Notes: a model not told the origin generated them from the letters alone. Counted from the first letter of the stretch, positions 12,701-25,097 are shown. The stretch is DNA of 64,000 nucleotides from Zizania palustris (GCA_019279435.1 JAAALK010000283.1:5952001-6016000); one strand, 5' to 3'. Program-made: numbers and translations.

Positions 12701-13045
12701 CAGTCCGAGCGCGCGGGAGGGAGTGGGCTGGGCCAGCCGGGAGAGAGAGAAGGGAGGGGGAAGTCCATTATTGTTTTCAAAGGTTTTCCGATTTAAAATA
12801 ATTGCAGAAAATAGATTAACTCTTTTGGGGCATTTCCAAAGTGGATAAAAATTTTAAAAAATTCTTAAAAATATATCTTGGCCTTGGCAGTGTATACAAA
12901 AATTTTCAGCTCCTTGTTTGGTCATTAACTCTATGTTGTAGTTCAAAAGGGGATAAAAGGTTATTAAAGGTATTTTCAGAAATATAAATTCCAGGAAATT
13001 GAATTAAATAATATTTTTATTGTTTTGGAAATTTGGGGTGTTACA
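9739..13045 (-). repeat. Element A left (3') LTR
   Basis: 3307 bp. Compared with the right LTR it lacks a block of roughly 60 bases at about 12129 that is present in the right LTR (about 21041-21110) and in the related LTR of G, so it is a deletion here. TATA-like TATTTAAA lies on the minus strand at 12311-12318. Confidence 0.93.
12311..12318 (-). promoter_or_regulatory. Element A LTR TATA box (left copy)
   Basis: TATTTAAA on the minus strand, conserved at 21285-21292 in the right LTR and 45883-45890 in the G LTR. Probable core promoter. Confidence 0.55.
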
Positions 13046-13061
13046 AACCTATCCCCCTAAC
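13046..13061 (-). promoter_or_regulatory. Element A polypurine tract
   Basis: Minus-strand 'gttagggggataggtt' lies against the 3' LTR. The G copy has the same tract at 46623-46638. Confidence 0.65.
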
Positions 13062-13089
13062 AAAGAATCTCATCCTTGAGATTGGAACG

Positions 13090-14394
13090 CTACTCGAATA
13101 ACTCAGGGTATTGGACTTTTAGTTCGCCTTCTTTTTCCCAAGTAGCTTCTTCGGCGGGGTGGTTGTCCCATTGAACCTTGCAGAAGTGAACTACACGACT
13201 CCTGGTTACCCTTTCCTTGGTTTCCAAGATCTTGATGGGTTTCTCGATGTAGGTCAAGTCGTCTTGGACATCGAGCTGTTGAAGATCGGCCTGCTCGGTG
13301 GGCACGCGAAGACACTTCTTCAACTGGGAGACATGGAACACATCATGAACTCCTGCCAAGGATGGAGGCAGTTCGAGTTGATATGCCACTTCTCCTTGTC
13401 GTCGGAGGATCTGAAAAGGTCCGACGTAGCGGGGTGCTAGCTTGCCTTTCATGTTGAACCTCTGAGTGCCTCGGAGGGGAGTGACTCGGAGATAGACATA
13501 GTCACCCTCCTCAAAGGTTAGGTCTCTTCGACGGTTATCGGCGTAGCTCTTCTGTCGGGATTGGGCTATCTTTAATCGGTCCCTTATGATCTTGACCTTC
13601 TCTTCAGCTTCTCTTAATATATTTGTCCCAAACAGTTGCGATTCTCCGGTTTGGTCCCAGAGCAACGGCGTTCTGCACTTACGTCCGTAGAGTGCTTCGA
13701 ACAAGGACATTTGCAGGCTGGCCTGATAGCTGTTGTTGTAGGAGAACTCTGCATAGGGTAAGTTCTTGTCCCACATTCCGCCAAAGTCTAGAGCACAAGC
13801 TCTAAGCATATCTTCCAATATCTGGTTGACCCTTTCGGTTTGATCGTCGGTCTGTGGATGATAGGCGGTGCTAAAGTTCAGAAGGGTGCCGAGTTCCTCT
13901 TGAAGGTTCTTCCAAAACTTGGAGGTGAACTGGCTCCCACGGTCAGATACAATCTTCTTAGGAACTCCGTGAAGGCACACGATCCGGGTCATGTACAACT
14001 CAGCCAACTTGGCGACGGTGTAAGTTGTCTTGACCGGAATGAAGTGATCTACCTTGGTGAGTCGGTCGACGATCACCCGGATAGAATCATGACCAGCTTG
14101 GGTCCTGGGCAGTCCCGTGATGAAGTCCATTCCTATCTCTTCCCACTTCCATTCAGGGACCTTGAGAGGTTGAAGAAGTCCGGTAGGCCTTTGATGCTCT
14201 GCCTTGACTCGCCGGCATGTGTCGCACTTGGCTACATACTCAGCTATTTCTCTCTTCATGCTGACCCACCAATATTTTTCCTTCAGGTCTTGATACATCT
14301 TTGTACTCCCGGGATGGATGGAGTACAGAGTATCGTGGGCTTCTTGAAGGATGAGGGTCTTCAACTCAGGTTTGTCAGGTACGCAGATCCGGTT
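13090..14394 (-). pseudogene. Element A integrase with chromodomain-like C-terminus
   Basis: The frame continues pol after an in-frame TGA at 14395-14397; the G copy has a sense codon there. It begins with an HHCC zinc-binding region (HDTLYSIHPGS ... KCDTC). The catalytic core is intact by motif: first Asp in GMDFITGL, second in SDRGSQF, Glu in DDQTERVNQ. After the LAPRYVGPFQIL block and the HDVFHVSQLKKC segment, the last 60 or so residues end in EEATWEKEGEL, matching a chromodomain fold as carried by chromoviruses, which is thought to guide integration to chromatin marks. The protein ends at a TAA/TGA region near 13090 close to the polypurine tract. Confidence 0.9.
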
Positions 14395-17300
14395 TCAGAA
14401 CCAGATGGTACCATGCTCGTCCTCGGAAAATTCGGGGGCTTTTCCCTTCCTCATGTTCTGCTGGATCTCCAAGATGTCCGGGTCTTCCTTTTGCTTTTCT
14501 CGGATCTGGTCTATCAAGACAGGCCGAGACTCCAAGGCAGCGAGGTACGCTCGGGTGGTGATCCCTAAGTTCAACCTTTCCATCTCTTTGTAAAGTAAAG
14601 GGGCTTGGTCCTGAATCATGATGGCGTTGCAGTACCCTTTTCGACTAAGGGCGTCTGCCACCACATTCGCCTTGCCTGGATGATAATGGATGCCCAAGTC
14701 GTAATCCTTAATCAGTTCCAACCATCTCCTTTGCCTGAGGTTTAGATCTGGTTGGGTGAATATATACTTGAGGCTCTTGTGATCGGTCAAGACCTCACAC
14801 CGATTCCCCACAAGGTAATGTCTCCATATCTTCAAGGCATGAACCACAGCTGCTAACTCCAGGTCGTGGGTCGGGTAGTTCAGCTCATGCGGTCTCAGTT
14901 GTCGGGAGGCGTATGATATCACCTTCCCTTCTTGCATTAAGACGCATCCCAAACCTTGGCGAGAGGCATCACAGTAGACATGGAAGTCCTTCCGGATGTC
15001 TGGCAAGGTCAGAATAGGAGCTGACACGAGCTTCTTCTTGAGAGTCTGGAAGCTTTCTTCGCAGTCAGGGGTCCATTCAAACTTTACTTCTTTCTGCAAC
15101 AGTCTGGTCATAGGCTTGGTGATCTTTGAAAAATTCTCAATGAACTGGCGGTAGTATCCGGCCAATCCGAGAAAACTCCGGATCTCGGTCACGGTCGTGG
15201 GCTGCAGCCAGTTGGTCACTGCTTCCACGGTGGTTGGGTTCACTGCTATTCCACCGGCAGATATAACATGGCCGAGGAACTTCACCTCAGACGACCAAAA
15301 TTCGCACTTGCTGTATTTGGCGTACAGTTGCTGCTCCCTTAGCTTTCCGAGGGTTAGACGGAGCTGAGTCTCGTGTTCTTCCTTGGTCTTGGAGTAAACG
15401 AGGATATCGTCGATGAATACCACGATGAACTTATCCAAGAACTCCATGAATACATTGTTCATCATGTTCATGAAAAAGGTCGGGGCATTCGTGAGTCCGA
15501 ACGACATCACTGTATACTCGTAGAGTCCATAGCGGGAGGTGAAGGCAGTCTTGGGTATGTCCTCTTCTCTAATCCTCAATTGGTGATAACCTAACCTGAG
15601 GTCAATCTTGGAAAACACCGAGGATCCTTTCAGTTGATCGAACAGGTCGTCGATCCGAGGCAATGGGTATTTGTTCTTGATGGTTACGTCGTTTAGGGCT
15701 CTATAGTCCACGCACATCCTCTTGGTCTTGTCCTTCTTCATGGCAAATATGACCGGTGCACCCCAGGGTGAGGTACTCAGTCGGATGTACCCTTTCTGCT
15801 CTAGGTCTTCGATATTACTCTTGACTTCGGCTAGTTCATTGGCGGCCATCCGGTAAGGGCGCCTGGAGATTGGAGTGGTCCCGGGGACAAGTTCGATTCT
15901 GAATTCGATGTCCCGCTTGGGAGGCATCCCTGGTAGGTCTTCGGGGAAGACGTCCATGAACTCCTTGACTATGGGTACTTCTTCAAGAGCTAGCGAGTGG
16001 AGGGATGCTTCGAGTGGTTTGCGACTGGTCATTCGAAAGGTGACGGCTGCGCCTTCAGGGTTGGTCACTGTGACGGACTTGTTGGCACAGTCGATCACTC
16101 CCTTGTGCTTCATCAACCAATTCATCCCTAGGATGAGGTCGAGCCCGGTGCATTTTATGAGGACTGGCTCGGCCTGGAATAATACTCCTTGGATCTCAAC
16201 CTGAACCTTAGGGCTGTATAAGCGGGCTAAGGTCCTATTGCCGGGAGTGGCAATCACCATGGGGACGGGTAGAGGGAGTACATCCAGTTCGTTGTTTTTC
16301 ACAAAATCTTCTGAGACGAAGGAGTGGGTTGCTCCAGAGTCAAATAATATTACGGCTGGTACGGAATTCACAGTGAACGTACCGAGCACGACTTCAGGAG
16401 CCTCCTGAGCTTCCTCCGCGCTGATGTGGTTGACGCGGGCACGAACCGCCTGGTTGGGTGCCGCGCCTTGGGGCTGCTTGGGGTGGGGGCACTGGTGCGA
16501 GTAGTGCCCTTCCTTGCGGCAGTTGAAGCAGACAACCGGCCTCCCTTGGCGATCCTTCAAGATCAGGGCCTTGACGGCTGGCGTCGGCTGAGCGGCCAGA
16601 GCTGGTGGAGCGGGGCGAGGATGCCCGGTGTTGGATCCACCGGCGGCGTGAGGTGGCCTATAGGCGGGCCGAGGATGGTAGGCGAGTGCTGGTGGCAGAG
16701 GGACGAAGTGGGGCCTCTGAGAGTTCGCCTGTTGATGCTTGAAGGCGATCATCTTCCTCTTCTTGAGGTCCAACCTATTCTGCTCAGTCTCTTGGATGAG
16801 CGCTTTATTGACTAATCGGTGGAAGTCGGCGTAGTCGGTGGCGACAAGCTGGATGGACAGCTCATCCTTGAGTCCCCGGAGGAACTTGGCTTGGCGGAGG
16901 GCTTTGGTGCGCACTTCTTCCGGTGCATAGCGGGCGAGGCGGTTGAACTCATGGAGGTACTCCATGACGGTCTGGCTGCCCTGTTGCAGGTCGCGGAACT
17001 CCTGCTGCTTTACCGCGATGACCCCGGCGGGGACGTGGGCGGCACGAAAGGCAATGGTGAACTCCGCCCAGGTCACCACGTGGTCCTCCGACTGGGACTC
17101 ACGGTAGTTGTCCCACCATTCAGCGGCGGGACCTGGAGCTGATGAGTGGCGAAGGCCACTCGCTCCCGGTCGGTGCAGGGGAGGAGGTCAAGCTTCTTTC
17201 CAATGGTACGGAGCCAATCTCCGGCCTCCATTGGGTTGGTGGTGCTTGAGAAGATGGGCGGGCGCACGCGCAGAAACTCCGAGAGTTGGGGAGCGGGTGC

Positions 17301-17549
17301 GGGTGCACGAGGGGCGACTTCCCCATTCTGCAGATGGTCCAACTGAGTTTGTTGGTGCTGCATCTGAGTGAGGAGGGCGGTGATCAGCTGGTTCTGATTC
17401 GCCATCATCTCTGCCAAAGTAGGGTGGTTGGCGGATGGCGACCCAGACTGACGCGGGCCTGTTGCACCCCAGTTGGGTACAACACCCTCGGGCGCGTCGC
17501 GGCTTCTTCATTCTCTGTTGTTGGAGCCGGTGTTCTGGTGGTCGGCCAT
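14395..17549 (-). pseudogene. Element A gag, protease, reverse transcriptase and RNase H
   Basis: The likely start is the ATG at 17549-17547 (reads MADHQNTGS). An in-frame TGA follows at codon 14 (17508-17510). A one-base deletion at about 17131 shifts frame between the gag N-terminus and the rest. From 17079 the frame is open for 894 codons. In order it holds the retrotransposon gag domain (VTWAEFTIAFR ... MEYLHEFNRLARYAPE), a CCHC zinc knuckle (CFNCRKEGHYSHQC, about 16495-16535), an aspartic protease (LFDSGATHSFVS, about 16330), reverse transcriptase with the catalytic FIDD near 15405 and YRALN/VDY motifs, and RNase H ending LSRKGY. A final TGA at 14395 cuts off the integrase. Gag and pol share one frame apart from the lesions. 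Confidence 0.92.
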
Positions 17550-17735
17550 TTTCTGAATATATGATGTTATAAGGCAAAAAGACGACAATACAATTAACGA
17601 GAATAGCTCTTAAAGCTCATGCATATAAATCAAGTGGTAAAAATGTTTATTACAATCAAGCTCTTATTCTACCCACAACACACTCGTTGTGGATAGCACA
17701 CGTACAAAAATTATTTTATTAAACTTTTGCGGCCT

Positions 17736-18521
17736 CTAGCGTCTACTCGCCACCGGAGGCGGTCTCCGTGCTCTCGGAACCACGAGTACGTGGCCCAGAG
17801 GGATGGTGGGCTCGAGAAAGTTCTCGATGATGGAGTCGGAGACGAGGCCGGGGCGCGGTGCAGGGGCGCTGGTGGAGGGTCTGGCGGGGGAGGGGTGTGG
17901 CGGGATCCTCTTGGGGCGAGGGAGGGGCTCACGGATGGGCTTCTTCCTCCTCGGAAGGAGAGGAACCATCTCCGCAATATCCTTCTGCAGCTGCATGATC
18001 TTGCGCTGCAGCTCGCCATTCTGTTGGATCAAGTTCTTCGTTTCTTCACGAAGAAACTCAACCGCCTCATGGTGCTCATCGGCGTCGAGCACCGCCTCGG
18101 TATGGAGGTCGTCCATAGCTTGCAGAAGACGCGACTACCGGGCCATGACCGGATCACGCACGGAGTGAACTCCGAGGTAGATGCTACGGTGGGCGCCGGG
18201 AGTACGCTTCGGCACAAGCCGGAAGGACGAGTTCTGAAGACGATCATCGTAAATCACCCTCAGATCCATGAGGGCCTAGAGGGCGACTCGTTGGCACGCG
18301 ACGTCGAAAGTCGGGCCCCCAAGTGCGGTGGTGTAGGGTGGTAGGTGCTCTCCGGAGCCGTGGACGGTGAGGGAGACGTCACAAGGTCCGGCGAACTCGT
18401 CGGGGTATACTCCTTGAAATTCGGGCTCGAAGAGGAACCCGAGGAAGGTGAGCATCATACGGAGCTCCCGGACGAAGCCCTCGTAGTGGCGGCAGTAGCT
18501 GTGGACTTGGTAGACAGGCAT
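17736..18521 (-). pseudogene. Element A extra ORF between primer-binding site and gag, coiled coil
   Basis: A single minus-strand frame of 262 codons starts at an ATG at 18521 (MPVYQVHSYCRHY) and ends near 17736. It has two in-frame TAG stops, at 18276-18278 and about 18138-18140, and no frameshift. The middle (FLREETKNLIQQNGELQRKIMQ region) is a clear coiled coil; it is followed by a basic PRRKKP stretch and a Pro-rich tail. I know no domain for it. The frame kept over the whole length, apart from point stops, indicates it was translated in the family. Chromoviruses of this kind normally start gag soon after the primer-binding site, so this is an accessory protein of unknown role. The matching part of the sister copy G lies in the assembly gap. 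Confidence 0.65.
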
Positions 18522-18643
18522 CTACAAAACAGCAAGTTGAATAAAAGTGAGGAGAGGAACAAAGTTTATAAAGTAGGTTTTCGAGAAATAATTTTCTGCA
18601 GCTATTGGCTAGGTGGGTCTGTTTGGCTTCCTACAGTCAAGTC

Positions 18644-18656
18644 GGCTCTGATACCA
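18644..18656 (-). promoter_or_regulatory. Element A primer-binding site (initiator tRNA-Met)
   Basis: Minus-strand 'tggtatcagagcc' lies three bases inside the 5' LTR. It is complementary to the 3' end of plant initiator tRNA-Met, the usual primer of many plant LTR retrotransposons. Confidence 0.85.
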
Positions 18657-18659
18657 TCT

Positions 18660-21600
18660 TGTGAGGCCCCGATTTACCGAAATCGAGACATTATTGAATT
18701 TCCATAGAAAAACAATAATACAAGAGGTTCATCATGCGACAACGTACATACGACAATATCCATGGTACGCAGACCACATTTATTACATCAGGGTTTTAAT
18801 TAAAACGATAACAATAAAAATAGTTAAACTGCATGACGAACGTCTTCTTCAGGATTTTTCTTCTTGACTGGGTCGCTACTCCAGACCATCCTCGTAGTAG
18901 ACATCCTCTGTGGGGTCCAACGGGTATGAGTACAAAAAGTATTCAACAAGCCACCGCAAATGCAAGTAATAATGCAAGGTAATAACAATGGAAGGATCAT
19001 GGCTCAAAGTGCGGAAAAGTACATTTTCAATTATTGCATTTAGTGTAATCAAATTTTTATCATGCGGAAATATAAACATGAACATCAATAACATCATCTA
19101 ACTCGAGGAGTACGTTTTACCTCCTCGCACAACAGTCCTTACATGTCAACCAACATGCACATCCATATTCAAGTAATCTAACTGTGGGATGTCACGCAAC
19201 CCGCCCTTGACCGTGGGCTTGGCTTTTTGAAAAGATTTAAGACTCTGATCAGAGATGTACTACTGTACCCACAAGGCACGCACTCATCCCAAACGAGATG
19301 ACCCATACCATGGGAACTCGTGCCAAAACCTCGGCATGAAATGCTCCAAGCGATAACCACCCGCTCTAGGTATCGCCGGCGCGCCAGGACGCATCCCGGC
19401 TAACGTCGCACCCCCTTTTGCGCCACATTGGTACAAGCCATCCGCAGGTGCTGCTTGACCCATCTCCAAATGGTGGCCTCGGTTTGGAACAATCCATACC
19501 TCAGTTAGGACTTACCCACTAGACTTGTGGTTAGTACGGAAGTGTATTGCAACGGATCCCTCAGACCGGTCCTTATAGTGCCCCGGGTGCTACCGACCAA
19601 TGCCCTAGCTTGCACCCGGAACCCACCATGCATTCACTCACAACCACTACTCCAACACCGACAGAATTCCATAGATAAGAAACAATGGGGATCATATAGT
19701 AGAACCATGTACTACGACTCATTTTTATCCTATAGCGATCGTGTCGATACATTGGACACTAGCTAATAACATTTATCATAGGGTGACAAGGAGTTTAGGC
19801 TAGAGAGCATGGCTTGGGTTGCACATCAAGGTCGGGGGATCCTAAATAAATATATTGTAAGGGTTCATTTGACTAATGCATGTATAACCTATGTGTTTTA
19901 GCGATAGTTTAATCAAACATGGGTTCAATATGCTCAAAAGATTGGTTTGGTGACTTGCCTTGTTCAGCGAAGGGTGGGGGAGGGACTTCCGGGAAATATT
20001 CCGGCTCCTCGATGGCGTCGTAGTCTTTCCAATATAATAAGGTAAAATAAAATGAACACAACATTCAATCAAACAATATAGCATTAAATGGCAAGCACAT
20101 AGGTTAAAGTTGGTTTAAAAATAAATTAAGTGGTTAAGGTTCTCAAATTTATTTCATAAATAATTTTAAAGGAATTAAAATGAAAAGTTGTCTTTCATAA
20201 AAGGGATTCTTAAGTGTGAATAATCCCATTTTAAGTTTTCTAATTAATTTAAAATGAATGGTTCAGAGAAAACTTAGTGGTTTTAGTATACAAACAGAAA
20301 GGAATAAATATAAATTTTACTGAAATTTAAATAGTTGAATTTATATTTTTAACCTAAGGGTATTTGAATGTCCATTTAAATTATGATGAAAAAGTCTAAA
20401 GTAACATATTGTTTTTATTGAACTAATGTGTAGAGAATAATATTATGAATTTTCTGAAATTGAAATGGCAATTTTTAGAGTTCAAATGCGCCAGATATGA
20501 ATTTTACAAGTTTAAAAGCATTTCTGGAATTCATTTTCAAATTTTAAATCCCTCGGGTCCACGGTGAACCCGCGCACTGTGTGCGTGGTCCGGCCCAATC
20601 TGGGCCGTTGGATCCAGATCCAACGTGCGCAGGCGAGGCGGGGCGCTTAAGTGATAATGGATGGCCAGGATTAAAACGCGCAAAAGGGTACCACGTGGAC
20701 GCACGAGATCGATCGCGGGTTTTGAATGGAAATGAACGCGTGAGATTAAAACGTACCACTTTGACCAGATCCGACGGTGCGGATTAGATCGCGTACGTGG
20801 GCTCACACGCGTCGTTCGATCGCGATCGCACGGTCGGGATCAGATCCGACACGGCACGGGCACTCGACCCGTGCCGGTCATCTTCCCCGACGACGGCGAG
20901 CGGGCCAGGGGCCACGGCGAGCGAAGACGGCCCTAGCTAAGCCTAGAAATGGAAAGAGGACACTATGACGGTCACGATGGTACCTTAGGCGAGGCGAGGG
21001 GTCGACGGAGCGCAGTCGGCGGCGAGGGTAGACGCGATGGGTTCCTCGGGTACTCGACAGCGATGGTGATCCGGTGATCTCCTTGGCCAGCGGAGGTGTG
21101 GCCGAGGTAGGGGCGGTCCTTGCGGTCGCAGAGGTGCAGTCGACGAGGATGGAGGGGGACTCCGGCGACGGCGATCGACGGCTGGAGGGCGGGCGGCGGT
21201 GTTACGCTAAAAACCGAATGGAGGGCGTTCTGATCGTGCTCGAGGCAAGTGGGCGTAGGGGATCGAGTGCGGGTGGCCAGGGGGTTTAAATAGGCGTGTC
21301 GGCGAGGTTTAATGGGCGTCGCATGCAAGGAAAGCCGAGGAGGGCTTTACTCACCGGCGAAGGCGCGACCATGCGCGTGAATGCGATCCAGAGGCTTAAA
21401 CGCGCGCTTTAACGCGCTTAATTGACCGGCGGGCCTCGGGGAATTCAATGCTGGAGTCGGTTGAACGGGAGGGGGGTCGGCGAGCGGATCCGAGGCGAGG
21501 TTCTCGGCCGGCGGGATTAGGGGGGGTTGGCGCGAGGTTGATGACGAAGCTGACAGGTGGGGGCCACTGGCCAGCGGGCACGGAGGCGCGAGGGAGCGAG

Positions 21601-22019
21601 CTGACGGGTGGGGCCGGGGTGTCGAGCGCGCGCACAAAGAGGGGAGGGCTCACTGACAGGTGGGACCCGGGTGTTAGTCCGAGCGCGCGGGAGGGAGTGG
21701 GCTGGGCCGGCCGGGAGAGAGAGAAGGGAGGGGGAAGTCCATTACTGTTTTCAAAGGTTTTCCGATTTAAAATAATTGCAGAAAATAGATTAACTCTTTT
21801 GGGGCATTTCCAAAGTGGATAAAAATTTGTAAAAATTCTCAAAAATATATCTTGGCCTTGGCAGTGTATACAAAAATTTTCAGCTCCTGGTTTGGTCATT
21901 AACTCTATGTTGTAGTTCAAAAGGGGATAAAAGGTTATTAAAGGTATTTTCAGAAATATAAATTCCAGGAAATTGAATTAAATAATATTTTTATTGTTTT
22001 GGAAATTTGGGGTGTTACA
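18660..22019 (-). repeat. Element A right (5') LTR
   Basis: 3360 bp, direct repeat of 9739-13045. Its TATA-like box is at 21285-21292. It ends TTACA followed by the TSD TAAGG. Confidence 0.93.
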
Positions 22020-22785
22020 TAAGGTGAAGAGTTTATCAACTTAATGCCATAATATTCGGCAAAGTCCCTTACTTCTCCATAAACAAATGAACTAACTTGA
22101 TCTGTAGTAAGAGTTTGAGGAATGCCGAATCTATGTATGATGTGCTTAAAGATAAAATCACGTACCTCATTGTGAGTCATGTTCTTGAGAGGTACGGCCT
22201 CGGTCCACTTAGTGAAGTAATCCGTTGCCATCAACATGAACCGATGCCCTTTTGATGAAGGAGGGTGGATCAGGCCGATGAAGTCTAAACCCCAACCTCG
22301 AAACAGCCATGGCTTGACAATAGGATTGAGCAATGAGGCAGGAGCTAACTGGATGTTACCAAACCTTTGACATGCTTCACACCTTCTGTAGTACTTGAAA
22401 CAATCTTCGGTCATAGTCGGCCAATAAAAACCTGCTCTTTTGAACATCCAACTCATTTTTGGGCCGACTGATGAGTGCCGCAAATCCCTTCGTGGACTTC
22501 TCCTGTAGCCACCTGAGATTGCTCATGGTCTAAACACTTCAATAGCACTCCGTTGATGGTTCGGCGATACAATGCGTCGTCTATCAACACAAATTTGAAC
22601 GCTTGTCGCTGAACCTTCTGATCAACCCTTTGGCTAAGGTCTCTCAAATACTGGACGATTGGGACTCTCCAATCGCCCTTATAGGTTTCAGAGGGTTTTG
22701 TTGGTCCATTTTCCAAACAAAATTCTAAACTACTGACTTCGGGGTGCCGCCCGAGCCATTCCAGCTCCTGCTGAAGCCTGGCCAA
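22020..22785 (-). pseudogene. Element D integrase, N-terminal half
   Basis: The minus-strand text has the HHCC region (VHEGICGTHQ ... YRRCEACQRFG) and the core up to the second catalytic Asp: WGLDFIGLI (first Asp) and LTTDQVSSFV (second Asp). A frameshift near 22460 falls inside the HHCC region. The frame runs into element A at 22019, and its continuation with the catalytic Glu is at 9130-9733. The N-terminal part (22485-22785) is the linker between RNase H and integrase. Confidence 0.88.
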
Positions 22786-23025
22786 GGTGGTCGTTCAGAG
22801 TGTGCTGGGCCGAAGCCCTTCGGAGGGTTCGGACTCCGGGGAGCCTTCTCCGTGTATGAGGCTTCGGCCTACGGACTTCAGCGTGCCAGCACCTTCGGTC
22901 GGTAGGGTACTCCGGTCTAGGATCCTTGGTGCGTAGTGACCTTCGGCGGCCAGAGGGGTTCGGCCCAGAGGGTGCGCCTGCCCACCGTTACTGGCTTCGG
23001 TAGTGAGACTAAACATCGGCTTCTC
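22786..23025 (-). other. Element D spacer between RNase H and integrase
   Basis: GC-rich text with several 'ccttcgg' words. All frames contain stops and I see no domain. It is probably decayed linker of the D polyprotein. Confidence 0.5.
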
Positions 23026-25092
23026 CTATACAGAAAATTTCCCTCTCCTGACTTGGTAGCCAGATGCTTGCTGAGCCAAATCATTGGCGACTGAATTGGC
23101 TTCTCTTGACACGTGAGATATTTTGAAATCATCAAAAGTAGCAACTATGTCTAGACATTTGTCCAAGTAACTATTCAGCAAGCCATTAAAGCATTGAGAA
23201 TTCTTAGCTACTTGTTGTACTACTAATAATGAATCACCATATGTGTGAACATGTTTAGCACCTATAGATTCTAGCAATTCAAGTCCTAGCAATAAGGCTT
23301 CGTATTCGGCTTGGTTATTGGTGGAAGAAAACTCTAGTTGGGCCGAAGTTTCAAAGTGCATATCATTAGGTGATATGAGAACCACTCCAATACCTTGGCC
23401 ACTCTTGCAAGCCGAACCATCAAAATAAAGTTTCCATGGTACTACCTCAAATAGAGCAATAGTATTGCTCCAACTAACATCTATGTGATAATTAACTATG
23501 AAGTTAGCTACGACTTGGCCTTTCATCGCTCTCAGGGGTTCATAGGACAAATCGTACTCAATCAACGCGTAAGCCCATTTTCCGATTCTTCCACTTAGAA
23601 TCGGCTTCTGTAACATGTGATTTATAACATCGGTTTGGCAAATGACAACACATGTAGTGGGGAGAAGATAATGGTGTAATTTGGCGCACGCGTAGTAAAG
23701 TGATAAACATAATCGTTCCACAAACGCGTACCTGGTTTCGGCGTCCAGCAGGCGGCGGCTCAAGAATGTGATGATGTACTCCTTCCCTTCTACCTCCTAG
23801 GTTAGCACGGCTCCAATCACGCTATCTTCAGCGGCGATATATAACTGAAATGGAATCCCGACTTTAGGTGCTCTCACCACGGGCGGTGATGGCAAGCACT
23901 CCTTGATCTTCTCGAAAGCACTTTGTTGGCTTACCACCCAAGTGAACTCGACTTCGTTTTTCAGCCGGAGTATGGGGACAAAGGCATCAATCTTGTCGGA
24001 CAAATTGGATATAAAGTGATGCAAATAGTTCAACTTGCCTAGCAACTTTTGTACATCCCTTTTGCATGTCGGCGCTGCAATGTTTCTAATCTTCTCAAGT
24101 CTCTTAGGATCAATTTCAACGCCTCTCTCGTGAATCATGAAACCTAAGAACTTACCCACTGACACGCCAAAAGCGCACTTGAGTGGGTTCATCTTCAACC
24201 CATACTGTCGCATCCTATCGAACACAACCTTCAAATCGGCTAAATGGTTTCCCATAGCGTCCGATTTGACTACGACATCGTTGATGTAAACTTCTAGCAT
24301 AACTCCTAACAAGTCATGAAAGATCGAGTTCATAGCACGTTGATACGTGGCGCCGGCATTTTTCAAACCAAAAGTCATGACGACCCACTCGAACAAACCG
24401 ACAAAACCAGGGCATCGAAAGGCCATCTTGTAGACGTCCTCTTCGGCCATAAAGATTTGATTATAACCAGCATTGCCATCAAGAAAACTTAGTACCTTGT
24501 GTCCTGAAGCATTGTTGATCAGCATGTCGGCTATCGGCATTGGATACTCGTCCTTTGGAGTGGCTCTGTTCAGATCCCTGAAATCAATGCATATCCGTAT
24601 CTTGCCGCTCCCTTTCTTCTCTACAGGCACAATGTTAGCAACCCATTCCGCGTACCTGCATGGCCTAATAAATTAAGCCTTGAGTAGTCGTTCCACTTCC
24701 TCTTTAACTCGGTCATAGATGGCCGAATTAAAGCGGCGGGGAGGCTGATTATAAGGCCTAAATACGGACTTGATGGGCAGCCGATGCTCCACGAGCTCGC
24801 GGCTTAGCCCTGGCATCTCGCTATACTCCCATGCGAAACAATCGACATACGACCGAATTAACTTTATTACTTCAGCCTTTTCATCGGGCTGCAAATGTTG
24901 GTTTACAAAAGTCGGCCTTGGGATGCTACCACCACATATGTCGACCTCATCTAAGGGATCGGCCGACGCAAAACCTTGTCCTAATTTTTCTACTTCACTA
25001 AAGTCCTCGATGGCTTCGGCAATACCGTCTTTATTAGACCGATACTGCTCCACGCGAGACTTTAGCCAATCTAGATTACTCTTGCTAGACAT
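23026..25092 (-). pseudogene. Element D reverse transcriptase and dual RNase H
   Basis: One frame with two in-frame stops, near 24673 (TAA) and 23794-23796 (TAG). The reverse transcriptase has the CIDFRDLN and DGNAGYNQI motifs. Its catalytic box reads YINDVVVKS, with Asn where the first Asp of the YxDD pair should be (about 24265-24290), which should abolish polymerisation. A connection/first RNase H (LSRRLLDAETRY) follows, then a second, archaeal-type RNase H (YFDGSACKSGQGIG, SSTNNQAEYEALL, YGDSLLVV, REANSVANDLAQ). The second RNase H is the hallmark of Tat-lineage elements, where it is thought to have replaced the original activity. Confidence 0.9.
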
Positions 25093-25097
25093 GAATA

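Larger units (their letters stand above)
9739..22019 (-). mobile_element. Element A: Tekay/Del-like chromovirus (Ty3/gypsy)
   Basis: LTRs at 9739-13045 (3307 bp) and 18660-22019 (3360 bp) both start TGTGAGGCCCC and end GGGTGTTACA. TAAGG is duplicated at 9734-9738 and 22020-22024, inside the integrase of D. The minus-strand order is LTR, primer-binding site matching initiator tRNA-Met, a coiled-coil pre-gag ORF, gag, protease, reverse transcriptase, RNase H, integrase, a chromodomain-like end, polypurine tract, LTR. The very long LTRs and the chromodomain fit the Tekay/Del group of chromoviruses (lineage by inference). It is the youngest insertion of the left stack, with about 13 LTR differences by eye in the first 620 bases. 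It is defective through four stops and one frameshift. Confidence 0.93.

Noticed and set aside
13840..14568. 242-codon plus-strand ORF
   Set aside because: It is the antisense shadow of the element A integrase frame and has no domain of its own.
17727..18344. 205-codon plus-strand ORF
   Set aside because: It is the shadow of the pre-gag ORF on the opposite strand, where the coiled coil and start codon are.
20972..21328. Minus-strand ORF with related frames at 12079-12354 and 45570-45926
   Set aside because: The start codons lie upstream of the TATA-like box and the predicted proteins drift; similarity follows LTR homology rather than coding constraint.
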